Shown one piece after another: positions 11,760 through 28,576 of a stretch of 64,000 nucleotides of DNA. Below the pieces are notes generated by a model, which searched no databases, was not told the origin of the DNA, and was given only the letters and a program-made list of their open reading frames with translations. Positions within the stretch are counted from its first letter, which is position 1. Each line of letters opens with the position of its first letter. Position numbers and translations under genes: made by a program. Source of the stretch: Tillus elongatus (Eukaryota; Arthropoda; Insecta; Coleoptera; Cleridae). The DNA lies in assembly GCA_964006375.1 (NCBI GenBank), contig OZ023265.1:154854547-154918546 (forward strand), written 5' to 3'.

Positions 11760-12373
11760 ACAGCTAGTTTACTTTTCAGATTAATTCTTGTGAATGCTCA
11801 CCAACAATGACGCGTTTCTGGCGTCAATTTTATTTGATATTTCTTCTTACAAAATCCTGTAGCACTTATTTAACCTAACAGTTCATTCAATACATACTGC
11901 ATAAATAACTTGATAGTTTAAAAACACTTTTCTGGCATCATTTGCAGATTTTACTAATTATTTTCATACCTTCTTGAGAACAAACCACAAATGGCGCCCT
12001 GATCATCTAATCAACCAAATTGAAGAGAGCGGATTCAATTTTTTTTTTGATCCTCATTAATTTAAAAGTTCATAGCTAGCTTCTATTGCTTGTCATAATT
12101 GTTTTCATATTTTTTAACATAGAAATATTATCTGTCTATGTACAAACATTTTATTTTACTTTATACTACAGAGAAATTCATTCATGATTGATGTCCTCTG
12201 TGCTGTCAACGTCTAATTCACTTAACCACACTTTAACTCCTGATTTTTACAACATTTTTAGGATAAATATTCAACAAAACAAGTTTTAAATACTTAAATT
12301 ATTTAAAAAGTGATTTATCAAGATCTTGGGTAGTTGTATAAGAACTAATTCAAGCATTTTAAGGTTAGTAGAA
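11760..12373. other. Interruption in the tandem array, nothing recognised
   Basis: About 610 bp of AT-rich sequence with no detectable unit, no ORF of note and no clear terminal repeats. Could be an insertion or a decayed stretch of the array. Confidence 0.5.
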
Positions 12374-12636
12374 CATATTATGGTGAGAATACATCTAGTC
12401 TTACATACATTGTCCCTATATTGGGGAAGAAATCGGCCAGGGCTGATAATTTACAAAATTGTAAGTTGGTTGTACACAGTCTCTATTTTATAACATTTTG
12501 TGTTATTTAGGGCGGTTTTGACAGCATACTACCTTGTTCCGCACCGAGATGACGACCCTGTCGTACATCTCACAATCTTCTAGGAGGCTGGCTATCATAG
12601 CCATATTACTTTATAGGTGTGTTCTCGCTGTAATTA

Positions 12637-12700
12637 GTATACCGTACTGATGAGCTCTAATTACAGCGAAACCGGTCTGAGGTTCTAATTATGGTGATAA
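12637..12700 (+). ncRNA. Hammerhead-like core, unit 4
   Basis: CTGATGA at 12647, stem II GCTCT-AATT-ACAGC (one mismatch), GAAA at 12668, stem III ACCG-GTCTG-AGGT. Around it a discontinuous stem I can be drawn: GTAT-ACC-G-TA upstream against TA-ATTAT-GGT-GATA-ATAC downstream, an internal-loop arrangement of the kind natural hammerheads use. Confidence 0.45.
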
Positions 12701-12895
12701 TACATCTAGCTTTACATACATTATCCCTCTATTAGGAAAGAAATGGAGCCAGGGCTGACAATTTACAAATTTGTTAGTTGGTTGTACGCAGTCTTTTTTT
12801 GTAACATTTTGTGTTATTTAAAGCTGTCGTGACAACATACTACCAGCTTCCGCACCGAGATGGCGACCCTGTCGTACATCTCACAATGTTCAAAC

Positions 12896-13584
12896 CGTAT
12901 TTAGTCGAAAGTTACACGGTTTTATTGTCAAATTATCCATTTGTCAAGCAGTTCCTTACGAAGCCGCGTTCTTTGTTAGAGCGTCTAAGCTTTTGAATTC
13001 CTTCCAGGGAAACATATTTTCGAAATAATATAATCTCCAACTATTTAAGAAGCGAATAAACACCGATCTTGAGGCACAAAATTAAGTTGATGATGTTCTA
13101 GAGATACAAAGACACTGCCATATACTATTCCCTAAAAAATAATAATAATAAATAAAAATAATAAAAGATTTATGTTAAAGAGGCAAGGTATGACACCTGT
13201 CTTATGCCCGAACAATGCTGTTATAATTGCCAGTCAACACAACGTTGAGTTTGAAGGATTGAAGTAACCACACCGTTTACTAGATTTGACCCCAGTAAAA
13301 TTTCAAGTGGTAGAACCTAGTAATTTCTAAATTTGAGACATGCTTTTTAAATACGAAATTTAGGTAAGGGCTTAATTCGACCGATTGGATAACAGCCATG
13401 TGTTCTTTTCAGTTAACCTTCTGTTGTTGCGCCAAGTGTGTTCATAAACGCCATGTATTTTGTTTCTTTAACTCTTTGGCTAATCACCGACTCCGAAGAG
13501 CGGGTTTACTTTACCGCCCTTGGACGGTGTATGAGGCGGTTAGTTTATGTGATTAGGGCATTGATTAACATCATACCTGATTTA
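12896..13584. other. No gene identified
   Basis: Contains AT-rich text and a short (AAT)n-like run near 13137-13160. A motif near 13019-13065 (CGAAATAATATAATCTCCAAC...GAATAAACACC) resembles 17336-17382; together they may be decayed LINE 3' coding ends, but I cannot establish a frame. Confidence 0.35.
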
Positions 13585-13660
13585 TAACCCCTTGGAGGAG
13601 CGGAACGTGCCAATATTCAACTTGCTCAAGCATAGTCCCACAATTAATTAATTTAATATA
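13585..13660 (-). mobile_element. SINE body fragment
   Basis: Reverse complement contains TTGAGCAAGTTGAAT followed by GGCACGTTCCGC, shared with the SINE copies at 20131-20160 and 31588-31616. No tRNA-like head here. It adjoins, in the other direction, CTGACGATGC...GCGGAACCGGTTTG (13670-13699), a weak cousin of the ribozyme-like cores. Confidence 0.6.
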
Positions 13661-14640
13661 TGTTGCCTGACGATGCTGTAAAAGGCGGAACCGGTTTGTG
13701 GTAATAAAATAAGCACTTGTGAACTTGGTGGTAATTTTAGAGTCTGCACTGAAAAAGTGAATTATTAACATTTCTACTTGGATCAAACCACAACCCGGGA
13801 CTCAGTGACTCGCGATCTTCGCACTGGCCTATTACGGCTGCCGTATAGGTCATGTGAAAGGTAAAAATGTTATAAACTTATATTTAGTCATCAACTATGA
13901 ACATAAGTTCTTGAGCTAACCTTGTAATGTAGCTATTGTTCTAGCTACCACAGATTTATATCGTAATTTGAACATCCAATTATCCCGTGCAGAGAAGTGT
14001 TTTGTTAGAACGTTCCTATTTAATTCCCCCGCCGAATCATACCTGTTCCGCTTCCGTCGTGTTTATGCTCTGAAAATTTAGTTTGATTGCTTCTCCCAGC
14101 CGAAATTTCGTTTCAGTCTGCGGAGTCAATTGTGTGAATTAGATTGAAGATATTATAATGCCGGATTGTTTTCTCGTTTGCATATCGCTGTTGGTTATTT
14201 TAAAAGGAAATATCCGGAAGATGTTTGTAAAATGAAGTGTATTTATGCCGCTTTGGTAGCGTGTCGTGATGCGTGGTTTGAAATAACGACGTTAAATAGC
14301 TATTTACGGGAAGTTTCTGTAATTGGTGTTCATTTGTATAAACAGCCTTTGTTACAGGAGAATTTCATTAACACCAAGTGCTAGGAATCTCTGATATTTA
14401 CATTATTACAACTCTATTGCAAGGTGAAGATTTCTAGAAGTTTAATAATTATTTAGGAGTTTTTTCACCACGTATGTAATACTACAACAATAAAGTCTTG
14501 CCTGACTTAGCCAATTAAAGAACGGTGTGCATGGTCTAAATCTTCGGTTGCTAAGCTCCGGTGTGCATGGGCTAAATCTTCGGTTGCTAAGGTCCCTCGA
14601 GCTTAGCGTTTTACGACAATCCCTTTACGGATTTCAAAAA
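13661..14640. other. No gene identified; short tandem duplication at 14524-14595
   Basis: Frame 14166-14384 (72 codons, plus) is not recognised. At 14524 and 14560 a 36-bp unit starting GGTGTGCATGG and ending CTAAGCTCC/GGTCC is duplicated with two differences. Confidence 0.45.
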
Positions 14641-14649
14641 CTCCCTAGT

Positions 14650-14815
14650 GATATATATTTTTTGCGAATCTCTATAAAGGAGACTCCGCTTTTAGAGAGC
14701 TAATGACATTCGAATTTTCGAAAAAGCTTTTCAAAGAAGCGCCAATTTTACTCCCTAGAACTCATACCAGAGGTCAGTTTTTGACATTATGTGTATATAC
14801 AAAGATACCTCATAG
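14650..14815 (-). mobile_element. TA-core hairpin half, fragment
   Basis: Plus-strand text ATTCGAATTTTCGAA (14709), GAAGCGCCAATTTTACTCCC and AACTCATACCAGAGGTCAG match the hairpin half of other minus-oriented copies (e.g. 46900-46950), stopping at TGTGTATATA where the (TA)n would start. Confidence 0.55.
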
Positions 14816-15649
14816 TTATGCCACCCAGTCCGGTCTGTTTCATTAATCTGGAAAATTATTTCCGGACGCTAAGTTCGCTGACCAATTATGAGAGTCAAGT
14901 TTTTCCACTCGTTATTTATTTTTGCGAAATTTAACTCTACGTTGCGATAAAACTACAGATACAATGTTCCAACATTCAGTTGCTTTGAATAACTGTAATC
15001 CAACTTTTTCCGGAAATAAAATTAAGGCGATTTGTAAAATACTGCGGAATATACTCCTAGGTGTTAATAAATTAAATTTATATGATAACAAAGTTAAATT
15101 AAAAAAAAATCGGGGCACAGCAAGTGCGTTATTGTAGTGAATCTTCTTAAGAAATGTACACTACTATCATACGACATATTAATAAAATTAATACTTTAAA
15201 CTTATACAGACCTTGAAGATCGATTTTAGAGGTCCTAGCACGCGCGAACATTTGAAGAATTCTTTCGAAAGTATAACCATCGATATCTCTCTATTATCAA
15301 AAATATCTTGTGTTCTAACTCTATGGAGCTGGAAAATTAATTTTTGATATATCTGTAGATAGTGTAAGTCTCTTTAGAAGAAACTTGTATTAGAAATTTC
15401 CTTAAAGTTACAAAAGCTTTCCAGAAGGAAACTTAATTCATATTCATAAAAGTAACGCATCTGTCAAGTTACAAACGTAGCAGTTAAATTTCCTTATTAA
15501 TCGCCTGAATGATTTCGTTTTGATTAACCTAATCACCAATGTCTGCCGAGAATTCTAGTTTTAGACTCAAAGGTGACAGAGTTATTCAGGCATTTTAAAC
15601 AAAAATGAGATCTTGTTCTTAACGTATGAAATATACTATTGTACTCGGA

Positions 15650-15715
15650 ACCTTCTGCGAAGGAGACAAGCACGCTACCACTGAGCCCATCTGTGAAACG
15701 TTAACTAACGTTTTA
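15650..15715 (-). other. tRNA-like block inside the long TA-core element
   Basis: On the minus strand: GGCTCAGTGGTAGCGTGC, a box-A-like sequence, then CGCAGAAGGTTCCGAGTA, a degraded box-B-like sequence 35 nt later. The counterpart at 55530-55595 (plus) reads TCTCAGTGGTAGCGTGC. Looks like an ancient SINE head carried within the element. Confidence 0.45.
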
Positions 15716-16194
15716 TCTACAAGATACTCGACGCCGGCTTCATGCCCCGGGATATTTTATATTACATTTAAAGTAAACGTAACAATTAATTACAGAATTA
15801 AAAGAATTGTCACTTGAAACACATTCAACGACTGTTCCGATCATAGATGACGAGTTATGTTTAAGTTTAAAAACCAAAAGAACACACTGTTTTAAAATCA
15901 TTTTCATAGAGACGTGACTGGCTTTTGTGTACATTTACACTGTATTATGTTACACTTTCAGGCTAAAACTATATTTGTGGACGTTCACCAAGCTACAAAT
16001 ATATAGTATTTTAAAAATTGATTGAATTCCCTAATTAAGAAACAATCACTTTGTAAATTTTTAATTTCATGTCGTCTGTCATTTGCGATATTTATGTCCG
16101 AGATTTCACTATTGTTGGTTCGGGTAATATGTTTTATGCCTCTTATTTATGTTGTTTGGTTACGATTGATGTATGGTTTATGCCTGTTCTATGA

Positions 16195-16278
16195 ATCAAT
16201 CTACGCATGGCAGTTAGCTACTCTGTCTGCCAGGCATTGCACTTTAACCACTAAGTCGTTGCAATGCAGGCCTGTCAG
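16195..16278 (-). other. Second tRNA-like block inside the long TA-core element
   Basis: Minus strand has ACGACTTAGTGGTTAAAGTGC (box-A-like) and GTAGATTGATTC (box-B-like) about 45 nt downstream. Counterpart at 54930-55005 (plus). Function not implied. Confidence 0.4.
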
Positions 16279-16562
16279 ATTTTATTTTTAATTTGGAAAA
16301 ACTCAAAATTTAGTAAACCAAATTATTTAAAATTCACATGGGCTTATTTACACCATTTCTAGCGACATGTAAAGTCTCATTCCAGTTATTTCAATACTTT
16401 TAAAAATATAGCGTTTTCAAAAATATTTTGGTATATTTTAGGTGGAAAAAGTCTCAGTTATAGCTGATTTACGAACTCGTCCGCGGTCTTAATAAAATTA
16501 AGATATTTGCCAAGTTTCGTTCAGATCAGTTGAGTATTTTTGAGTTATCGCTCGGAAACATA

Positions 16563-16720
<158 letters not shown>

Positions 16721-16869
16721 TATATTATAAACATATAAAAATTTAAACGGACCTAGGACTTGGTTACTAGGGGCCCTAATTCGCGCTCATTTGAAATAAA
16801 TTTCCGAAAGTCTTGTCATCGTTACATCTATTATTAGTGAATTTTCTTAATGAAAATTCACTAATAAAC

Positions 16870-17058
16870 AAAGATGGGTATGACAAATAGTTTTCGTTAG
16901 TAACATTTCTCGACAACATAATGTCACCATTTGAGTGATATTTTGTATTCAACTTATGGAAAATTATTTAGATGCTTTGGAGCGAATAGTCTATTTACAT
17001 GCAAGAAAAATATGTTGAAATAGCACTATGTGAAAACTGGAACCTGTGATGAGCACTA
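16870..17058. other. Nothing recognised
   Basis: Short AT-rich segment between a TA-core element and the inverted repeat. AACCTGTGATGAGCAC at 17041 is the start of the dispersed repeat in minus orientation. Confidence 0.4.
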
Positions 17059-17234
17059 ATAAGTACACTTGGAGAAACCCAAATCACCACAACACTTATT
17101 TCAGAGACCTTACGATCGAGGAAGAAAAATTCAGAATTTTTCTTTCTCTGAAGATGTTAACATTGTCAACGAAACGATCGTAAGGTCTCTGAAATAAGTG
17201 TTGTGGTGATTTGGGTTTCTCCAAGTGTACTTAT
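17059..17234. repeat. Perfect 60-bp inverted repeat with hammerhead-like text
   Basis: Arms 17059-17118 and 17175-17234 are exact reverse complements over 60 bp with a 56-bp spacer. The arms carry the dispersed repeat text GTGGTGATTTGGGTT...CCAAGTGTACTTA. The spacer holds CTGAAGA at 17148 and leads into GAAACGATCGTAAGG at 17171, a second type of hammerhead-like core, and its own small palindrome (AGAAAAATTC/GAATTTTTCT at 17122-17142). Confidence 0.9.
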
Positions 17235-19827
<2,593 letters not shown>

Positions 19828-19994
19828 TGAGTTTATAATTTTCTCAATCAATTTTTGAACAAAGTAACTCGTACATCTTATAATCGGTTTGTAAAATAAT
19901 AGTTGATAGGGTTACCAAGATAGTTATATAATTCTAGCACATGATGTTTAGCTAGGTTTTTCTTTGTACACGTACAAAATCGTAAATCAATTTC

Positions 19995-20266
19995 TAGAAC
20001 CTCGGAGGTCCAGTGGTAAGAACGTGTGTCTATGGACCCAAGGGTGCTGGGTTCGATTCCCAGGCTTCCCCTTTTACTTTTTCAGTACATACTACACAAT
20101 TAACATTAACCGAGGTTGCGGCATTGTATTTGAGCAAGTTGAATGTCTGCACGTTCCGCCCTTTGCAGGGGGCGTAAAGCCGTCGGTTCGGTTTGCGATG
20201 AGATAGCTACAGGCCGCACCTAAATCCGTTGACCCCAGGTAGAAATATATTGATTTAAAAAAAAAA
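19995..20266 (+). mobile_element. tRNA-derived SINE
   Basis: tRNA-like head: GGTCCAGTGGTAAGAACGTG (box-A region, 20007) and GGTTCGATTCC (exact box-B consensus, ~20051). Body contains TTTGAGCAAGTTGAATGTC (20129) and ends in a 10-nt A-run at 20257-20266. Shares head and body with 31465-31775 and body with 13585-13660. The structure is a SINE transcribed by RNA polymerase III and mobilised by a LINE; it is not a functional tRNA because the acceptor-stem pairing is lacking. Confidence 0.75.
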
Positions 20267-21810
20267 CTTAATTTAGGCTCCTGGTTTACAGAAAGTAAAA
20301 TATATACTAAGCTTTCTAGAAGCAGTTGTAACAAACTACTGCACTTGAGACCTTCGTTTAGAACTTCAGAAGGCAACTGGCAAATCACCGCTGCTTCTTT
20401 AGTTAAAATTTTTCAGTTTATGTGCTCGAAACTCACTATAGATTGAAGGAGTCCTATATATTTGCCCTGATGCATCAAAACAAGGTAGTAGTTGAGAATC
20501 TGCCACGCCTTAGTTTACTATGGGACTTGAAAAAGAAAATGTTATAGTATTACCATAAATATTTGAAGTGTTTGTCACATCCAATAGAGTTTTTATTATA
20601 TTGCAGTTAATAGCAAGATATGAAGAAAATTTCACTCACATTCTTGCAATGATTAGTATATTGTTTGTCGGGATAATCAAAATGACTGAGATTAAGAAAT
20701 AGTTTCTGGTCTATGGCTGTACTATGGCGTCGGTATAAGAGCCGAATATATATAGAACAACGGGAAAGTTTTGTAATTAGAGGCAAAGTACGAAAAGCCC
20801 CTGGGGTAATAATCAAGGAAAGCCGTACGCTGATCACGTACAGTCCTATCAGCGAATTGGAAAGATGTGAGAACGAAGAAAATCCTAATAAGAAAACTTA
20901 TTGGTTTCTTTTTACAACTTATGAATCAACATGTTTCCTCTTTTATTCTACTTTATGTCGTTCAAGTGACGCTAAAAAGGATATATTTTGAGGTTTTATT
21001 ATCGGGGTATAACACATGTCGTACACTTTCTCTCACAAGCATAATCACAATGTAAAAGCGATGTCGCCATGTCTACTCTTCAGCGGTCATTTTTATTTCA
21101 TACTGGTTTCCCTTGTTCATCAATTCGGCCAGGTCGTTCAGATGTTTTTGTCTTGGTCTTTTACTTTCAAAGTGAGAATGAATTATATTTATCACCATGA
21201 AAACCTTATCTATATTAATTATTAAGACATAACGTAAAATGCTTTTCGAAATATTGAGGAAAATTGAAATTAAATTTCTTAATTAACACACCCTACTGAG
21301 ATAGAAACTCGGTTTTGTTTCGGAAACCTGACGATCTAGGTATAAGAACATGATACATCATTTGAAAGGAACTTTAATTACTTTCGGGATATTTAGTTAC
21401 ATACAGGCTGTTCCAAGAATTCACTTTTTACCATGTTTGTATATATCGGTAAAATCGCAAATTTTGAACAACCTGTATAATAGAGAACGAATTCCTTCAG
21501 ATATAACCAATACACAGGACGGTAAACTATGTCCAGAATTTCAGCTTGCTACGAATCCAACTATAGCAGTATCAAACATTTAATTGAAGCTAAGCTTTGC
21601 ACAAAAAATAAGGAAATCAATTATTTTCTCGAAGACCGCTGACGACAGGTATAGGGTATAGGGAAGTATATAAAAAATAATCGAAAAGCAATAGCGAAGC
21701 GAAAAATGCAATAATAAATATACAAGGTGTCTCACTCAAAATACCAAAGTTGTTGCTACTTATCAATATAAGCGGCAACGCCGCACGTACCATCGACCGT
21801 GAGTGACCCT
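20267..21810. other. No gene identified
   Basis: Frames of 70-92 codons (e.g. 20713-20991, 21350-21583, plus) match nothing I recognise. TACAAGGTGTCTCACTC at 21721 has the look of a repeat terminus. Confidence 0.35.
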
Positions 21811-25698
<3,888 letters not shown>

Positions 25699-25821
25699 TA
25701 CGAGGCCAGTAACAAAAATTAAAATTTTACTCCCAGAGCCTTTTTGCTCTGCATCTATTTCCTCGTTATAATTAGTTTGATATGTGATTTAATTTTCGAT
25801 TGCCAGAATCGCGACAGCTCA

Positions 25822-26425
25822 TCAACGTTCGTGGCCCATCTTCGGCGCAGATTCGCACAGACAAATCCCCTGTTTTGACTGCTGCTTGGTCTCTGGTGGT
25901 GGTGGTGGTGGTGGTAAAAAAGATGGTATGGCCTCGACGGAATTGGTCTCTGGTGTGTTCTGGTTAAAACATGTTTCGTCCACGGTTACCAAACGGTGCA
26001 AAAACTTGTCCCTATTGCTGTTGAACAACGCCAAACACTCCTTCGAAGTTGTCACACGATTGGGTTTGTGGTCGATTGTGAGCAAACGCGACACCCATCT
26101 TGCGGATAGCTTTCTCATACCCAAGTGATCATGCAAAATCGAAACCACTGAGCCATGTGATATGCCTATGGCTTCTAAACTCTCCCGTATCGTGAATTTT
26201 TTCAATTGTTTCGGGTGTAGTGACCTCAACTGGGCTTCCAGATTGTTCGGCGTCATTTGTGCTTGTACGGCCGTAATGAAATTCAGTAAAACACTTTTTT
26301 TACCATGGAAATTGATGGTGCAGAGACCCCATAGTATTTATCAAGATTTTCCTTGGTTTGAGGGATGGTTTTTTTTTCCGCAAAAAATTATGTGTGATGA
26401 GCACATGAAATGCACTTATTTCCAT
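25822..26425 (-). pseudogene. Mariner transposase remnant
   Basis: Starts at a plausible ATG (26423-26425, MEISAFHVLITHNFL) and continues as the mariner N-terminal helix-turn-helix region with breaks, then an intact stretch with EAIGISHGSVVSI, LGMRKLSARWV, VTTSKECLALF and VTVDET, the first catalytic Asp of the DD34D triad. About ten residues before EAIGISHG are missing. Within TPET/KQQSKQ there is a ~57-bp insertion encoding a Pro run, from (GGT)n at about 25894-25915. The frame ends soon after ESAPK, so the second and third catalytic Asp are gone. Mariner transposases act by cut-and-paste at TA sites; this one cannot. Confidence 0.9.
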
Positions 26426-26480
26426 TGTCGTTATAACTCAAGAGGTTGTTTGCTTTCAATGGCTATCTAACACAAACTAA

Positions 26481-26552
26481 TGGATAACCAAGGGTTGCGG
26501 TGCTATCGGGGCGGCAAGGCCGCGGACGAGCCCTGAGGGAACAAAAAAAAAA
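26481..26552 (+). mobile_element. Very short LINE 3'-tail insertion
   Basis: AACCAAGGGTTGCGGTGC, ATCGGGGCGGCAAGGC and GACGAGCCCTGAGGGA followed by a 10-nt A-run. The same block, reverse-complemented, lies in the LINE 3' region at about 575-640 and 3474-3538. So this is a ~70-bp, extremely 5'-truncated copy of the same LINE family inside the mariner. Confidence 0.75.
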
Positions 26553-26692
26553 CACAAGCTAAATGACGCAGCTTGTTCAAAATTTGAACGGAGTCAACTG
26601 ACAGATGCTTGTTGAGAGGAGCAGTGCTGCACTCTGTGAAGAGACGGGAAATTCAAAAAGTCCCGGACTTATTGACGCGCCTCGTATTTAGC

Positions 26693-28440
26693 ACGTAGGA
26701 TAACGCGGATAAAGAAGGATATCTACAACCTATCTTTTCCTCCTGCTTCCTGACGTTTTCCATGTGCAGGTGATATTTTTACGTCTCTTCTTATATATGG
26801 TAGGCTGTACGTTATGTTATAGAGTAACATTTACGAAGATATGTAAATTTGTATTTGATTCGGTTGGGTGTCTACAAATTTCTTGCTTTGGTGAAAAGAA
26901 AATATATGTTTAGCAACTTTTTTTAATATAAAACGCCTTCGCTGGCTGCCTTAAAAAATGACGCGAAACATTATACACAATATGGTAAAATAAGCAATAT
27001 CTTTAGAAACGTCCTTGAGCGCTAAATGTATTTATCCTTCATATGACGTCACAAGATACAAAATCCAAATTTATGCGACTTCATTCGAGAATCTCAAGGC
27101 TGGCCTGTTTTTTTTTTTTATCTTACAAAGCTCAGAACTCCGGTTCCATTCGTCTATCCCTTTTTTTATTATTATCGAAATGGAAATAGTTCAGACGCTC
27201 CTCTTAACTCTCAACAAAGGAATAATTTTCTATATAGCAGTAAGCGCATAAATCTGTTAGTGTCATTGGATGGGATGGCGTGCAGATCAGAGTCTTGTCT
27301 GTAGTTAAGTCGTCTGTTCATTAATTAACGTTATCATGGCGGTGCGGAAGTGCGCCTTCGGGGGCGGCGTGAAGGGTACAAGGGCGATAGCACCCCGTCG
27401 TGACCCACTGGCACACTATACTTGTCTTTGCTGCTGTTCCAGCAAGCCATGGAACAACTCCTGCTCACGCCCCTCGCCGGCGTCCAAGAATCTAGACGCT
27501 TGTCGTCGACGTCGCCTCTAACCTCATCCATATACCCCGAGCATGACCCCACGACATGCCAAGTCATCGATCCAAACACAGCTGGACTAGATTTTTTCGA
27601 CTCCTTTCTCTTGCAGTTGTTTGTCGAATATTTGTTTGGATTTTAAGGCTTATCGGTGGATACGATAGATTCTCTGAAATGTAATTATATTTTCAAATAA
27701 GTGATGAGTTTGTAAAAACAAGAGTCCACTTTAGTGGAATTAAAAAATGGCGTCTCTTTTCAATGTAAGCAATGAAAAAAATTAAATAGTACGATTTAAA
27801 AAAAAGTTATAATGGTTTCCCCAAAAAAAAGTCTGTAGTTTTAGATTCTGCTGGTAAACATAAATTTACATTACATTTTGGCCTTAGCTCGATTTTCGAC
27901 TTTATTTTCTTTCGGAAACGTTTTTTAATCTGCAAATTTGCTAAGTACATGAATTCATCACAAATATAGATTACGAATTATAAGCTTAAGGCTGTGATAT
28001 TCTAGACGAAGAAGTACCTCCGACAAAGACAGAAAATATTATCATGACAAGTGCTGCCAAAGATCTTGAACATAGGATTTCCTTGAAAACTGTATGATTC
28101 AACCGAAAGTCTTAGTAAGTTAAACTACTTCTCAGCAGGTGGCGTCTCATTCGGCCTGTGTTTTGTAGAAGGCTTGCAATAATTGTACTTACTCAGCAAA
28201 GAGACGTTGTCATTTATCTACTCTTTTGTTTACATACCTATGAATTATGTGCCTAATTTTTAATTGTTTTATTGTCTTAAGATAATTTACAGAAGAAAAC
28301 TCCTTGTGGGTTATCGTATCAAATCTTAACATATTAAAAGTTTTTCTTTCAAAAAATTGTTAAACAGTTAAAAAATGTTCCTGACTCTACGAGTTTAATT
28401 TCATTCCATTTCTAAACGTCACATGGTCTGGGATATACAT
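26693..28440. other. No gene identified; GC-rich block 27334-27580
   Basis: The GC-rich block has overlapping open frames on both strands (plus 27422-27646, 74 codons; minus 27334-27579, 81 codons). Neither shows a recognisable family motif. It could be a host exon, as its composition differs from its surroundings, but there is no supporting evidence beyond that. Confidence 0.35.
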
Positions 28441-28576
28441 AATCAAATACTCAATGAAAGGCTTCTGATCCGGACAGTTAATTTATTTTTAAACCCAAAT
28501 TTTTATTATTAAACCTCAATGGGTTTAATAATAAATTAACTGTCTGGATCAGAAGTCTTTCATTGTGCATTTGATT
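28441..28576. repeat. Imperfect 56-bp inverted repeat with alternative pairing
   Basis: Arms 28441-28496 and 28521-28576 pair with few mismatches (CTTCTGATCCGGACAG against CTGTCTGGATCAGAAG). The loop carries a second copy of the inner arm, TTATTATTAAACC (28503-28515), which pairs even better with GGGTTTAATAATAA (28521-28534), so two hairpins compete. Confidence 0.85.

Larger units (their letters stand above)
10951..12895 (+). repeat. Tandem array of a ~310-bp unit with hammerhead-like cores
   Basis: Units begin at GAGCTGTCGTGACA or a variant: 10951, 11261, 11572, ~12510 and 12821, i.e. periods of 310-311 bp. The array is interrupted at about 11760-12373 and the last unit is cut at ~12895. 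Each unit has ACATACTACC, CCGCACCGAGATGGCGA, GTCGTACATCTCACAATGTT, ATTACTTTATAGGTGTG, then CTGATGAGCTCTAATTAGAGC + GAAACC, and ATACATCTAG...TATAACATTTTGTGTTATTT. Unit size and the repeated ribozyme-like core resemble animal retrozymes or hammerhead satellites. Confidence 0.85.
25699..26692 (-). mobile_element. Mariner transposon, internally deleted
   Basis: Minus-strand 5' terminus at 26692 reads TACGAGGCGCGTCAATAAG, matching the TACGAGG...TCAATAAGT style of mariner inverted repeats. At the other side TACGAGGCCAGT (25699) gives only a short match of eight bases, so the left end is less certain. Carries the transposase remnant 25822-26425 and a small LINE-tail insertion at 26481-26552 in its 5' leader. 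Length ~1.0 kb against ~1.3 kb for intact mariners. Confidence 0.75.

Noticed and set aside
10951..12895. CRISPR array
   Set aside because: The repeat unit is ~310 bp with no short-repeat/unique-spacer alternation, and the genome is eukaryotic.
16022..16291. A conserved protein shared between 16022-16291 (plus) and 54850-55101 (minus)
   Set aside because: Similarity extends over the whole ~1.8-kb repeat, including non-coding ends, so the frame is carried by the repeat; starts and ends differ.
19995..20075. A functional tRNA gene at the SINE head (also 31470, 46525)
   Set aside because: Box A and box B are present but acceptor-stem halves do not pair, and 20 kb and 31 kb copies continue into a shared SINE body with an A-tail.
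27334..27646. Host protein exon in the GC-rich block
   Set aside because: Open frames overlap on both strands, no recognisable domain, no convincing splice signals; kept only as an unlabelled block.
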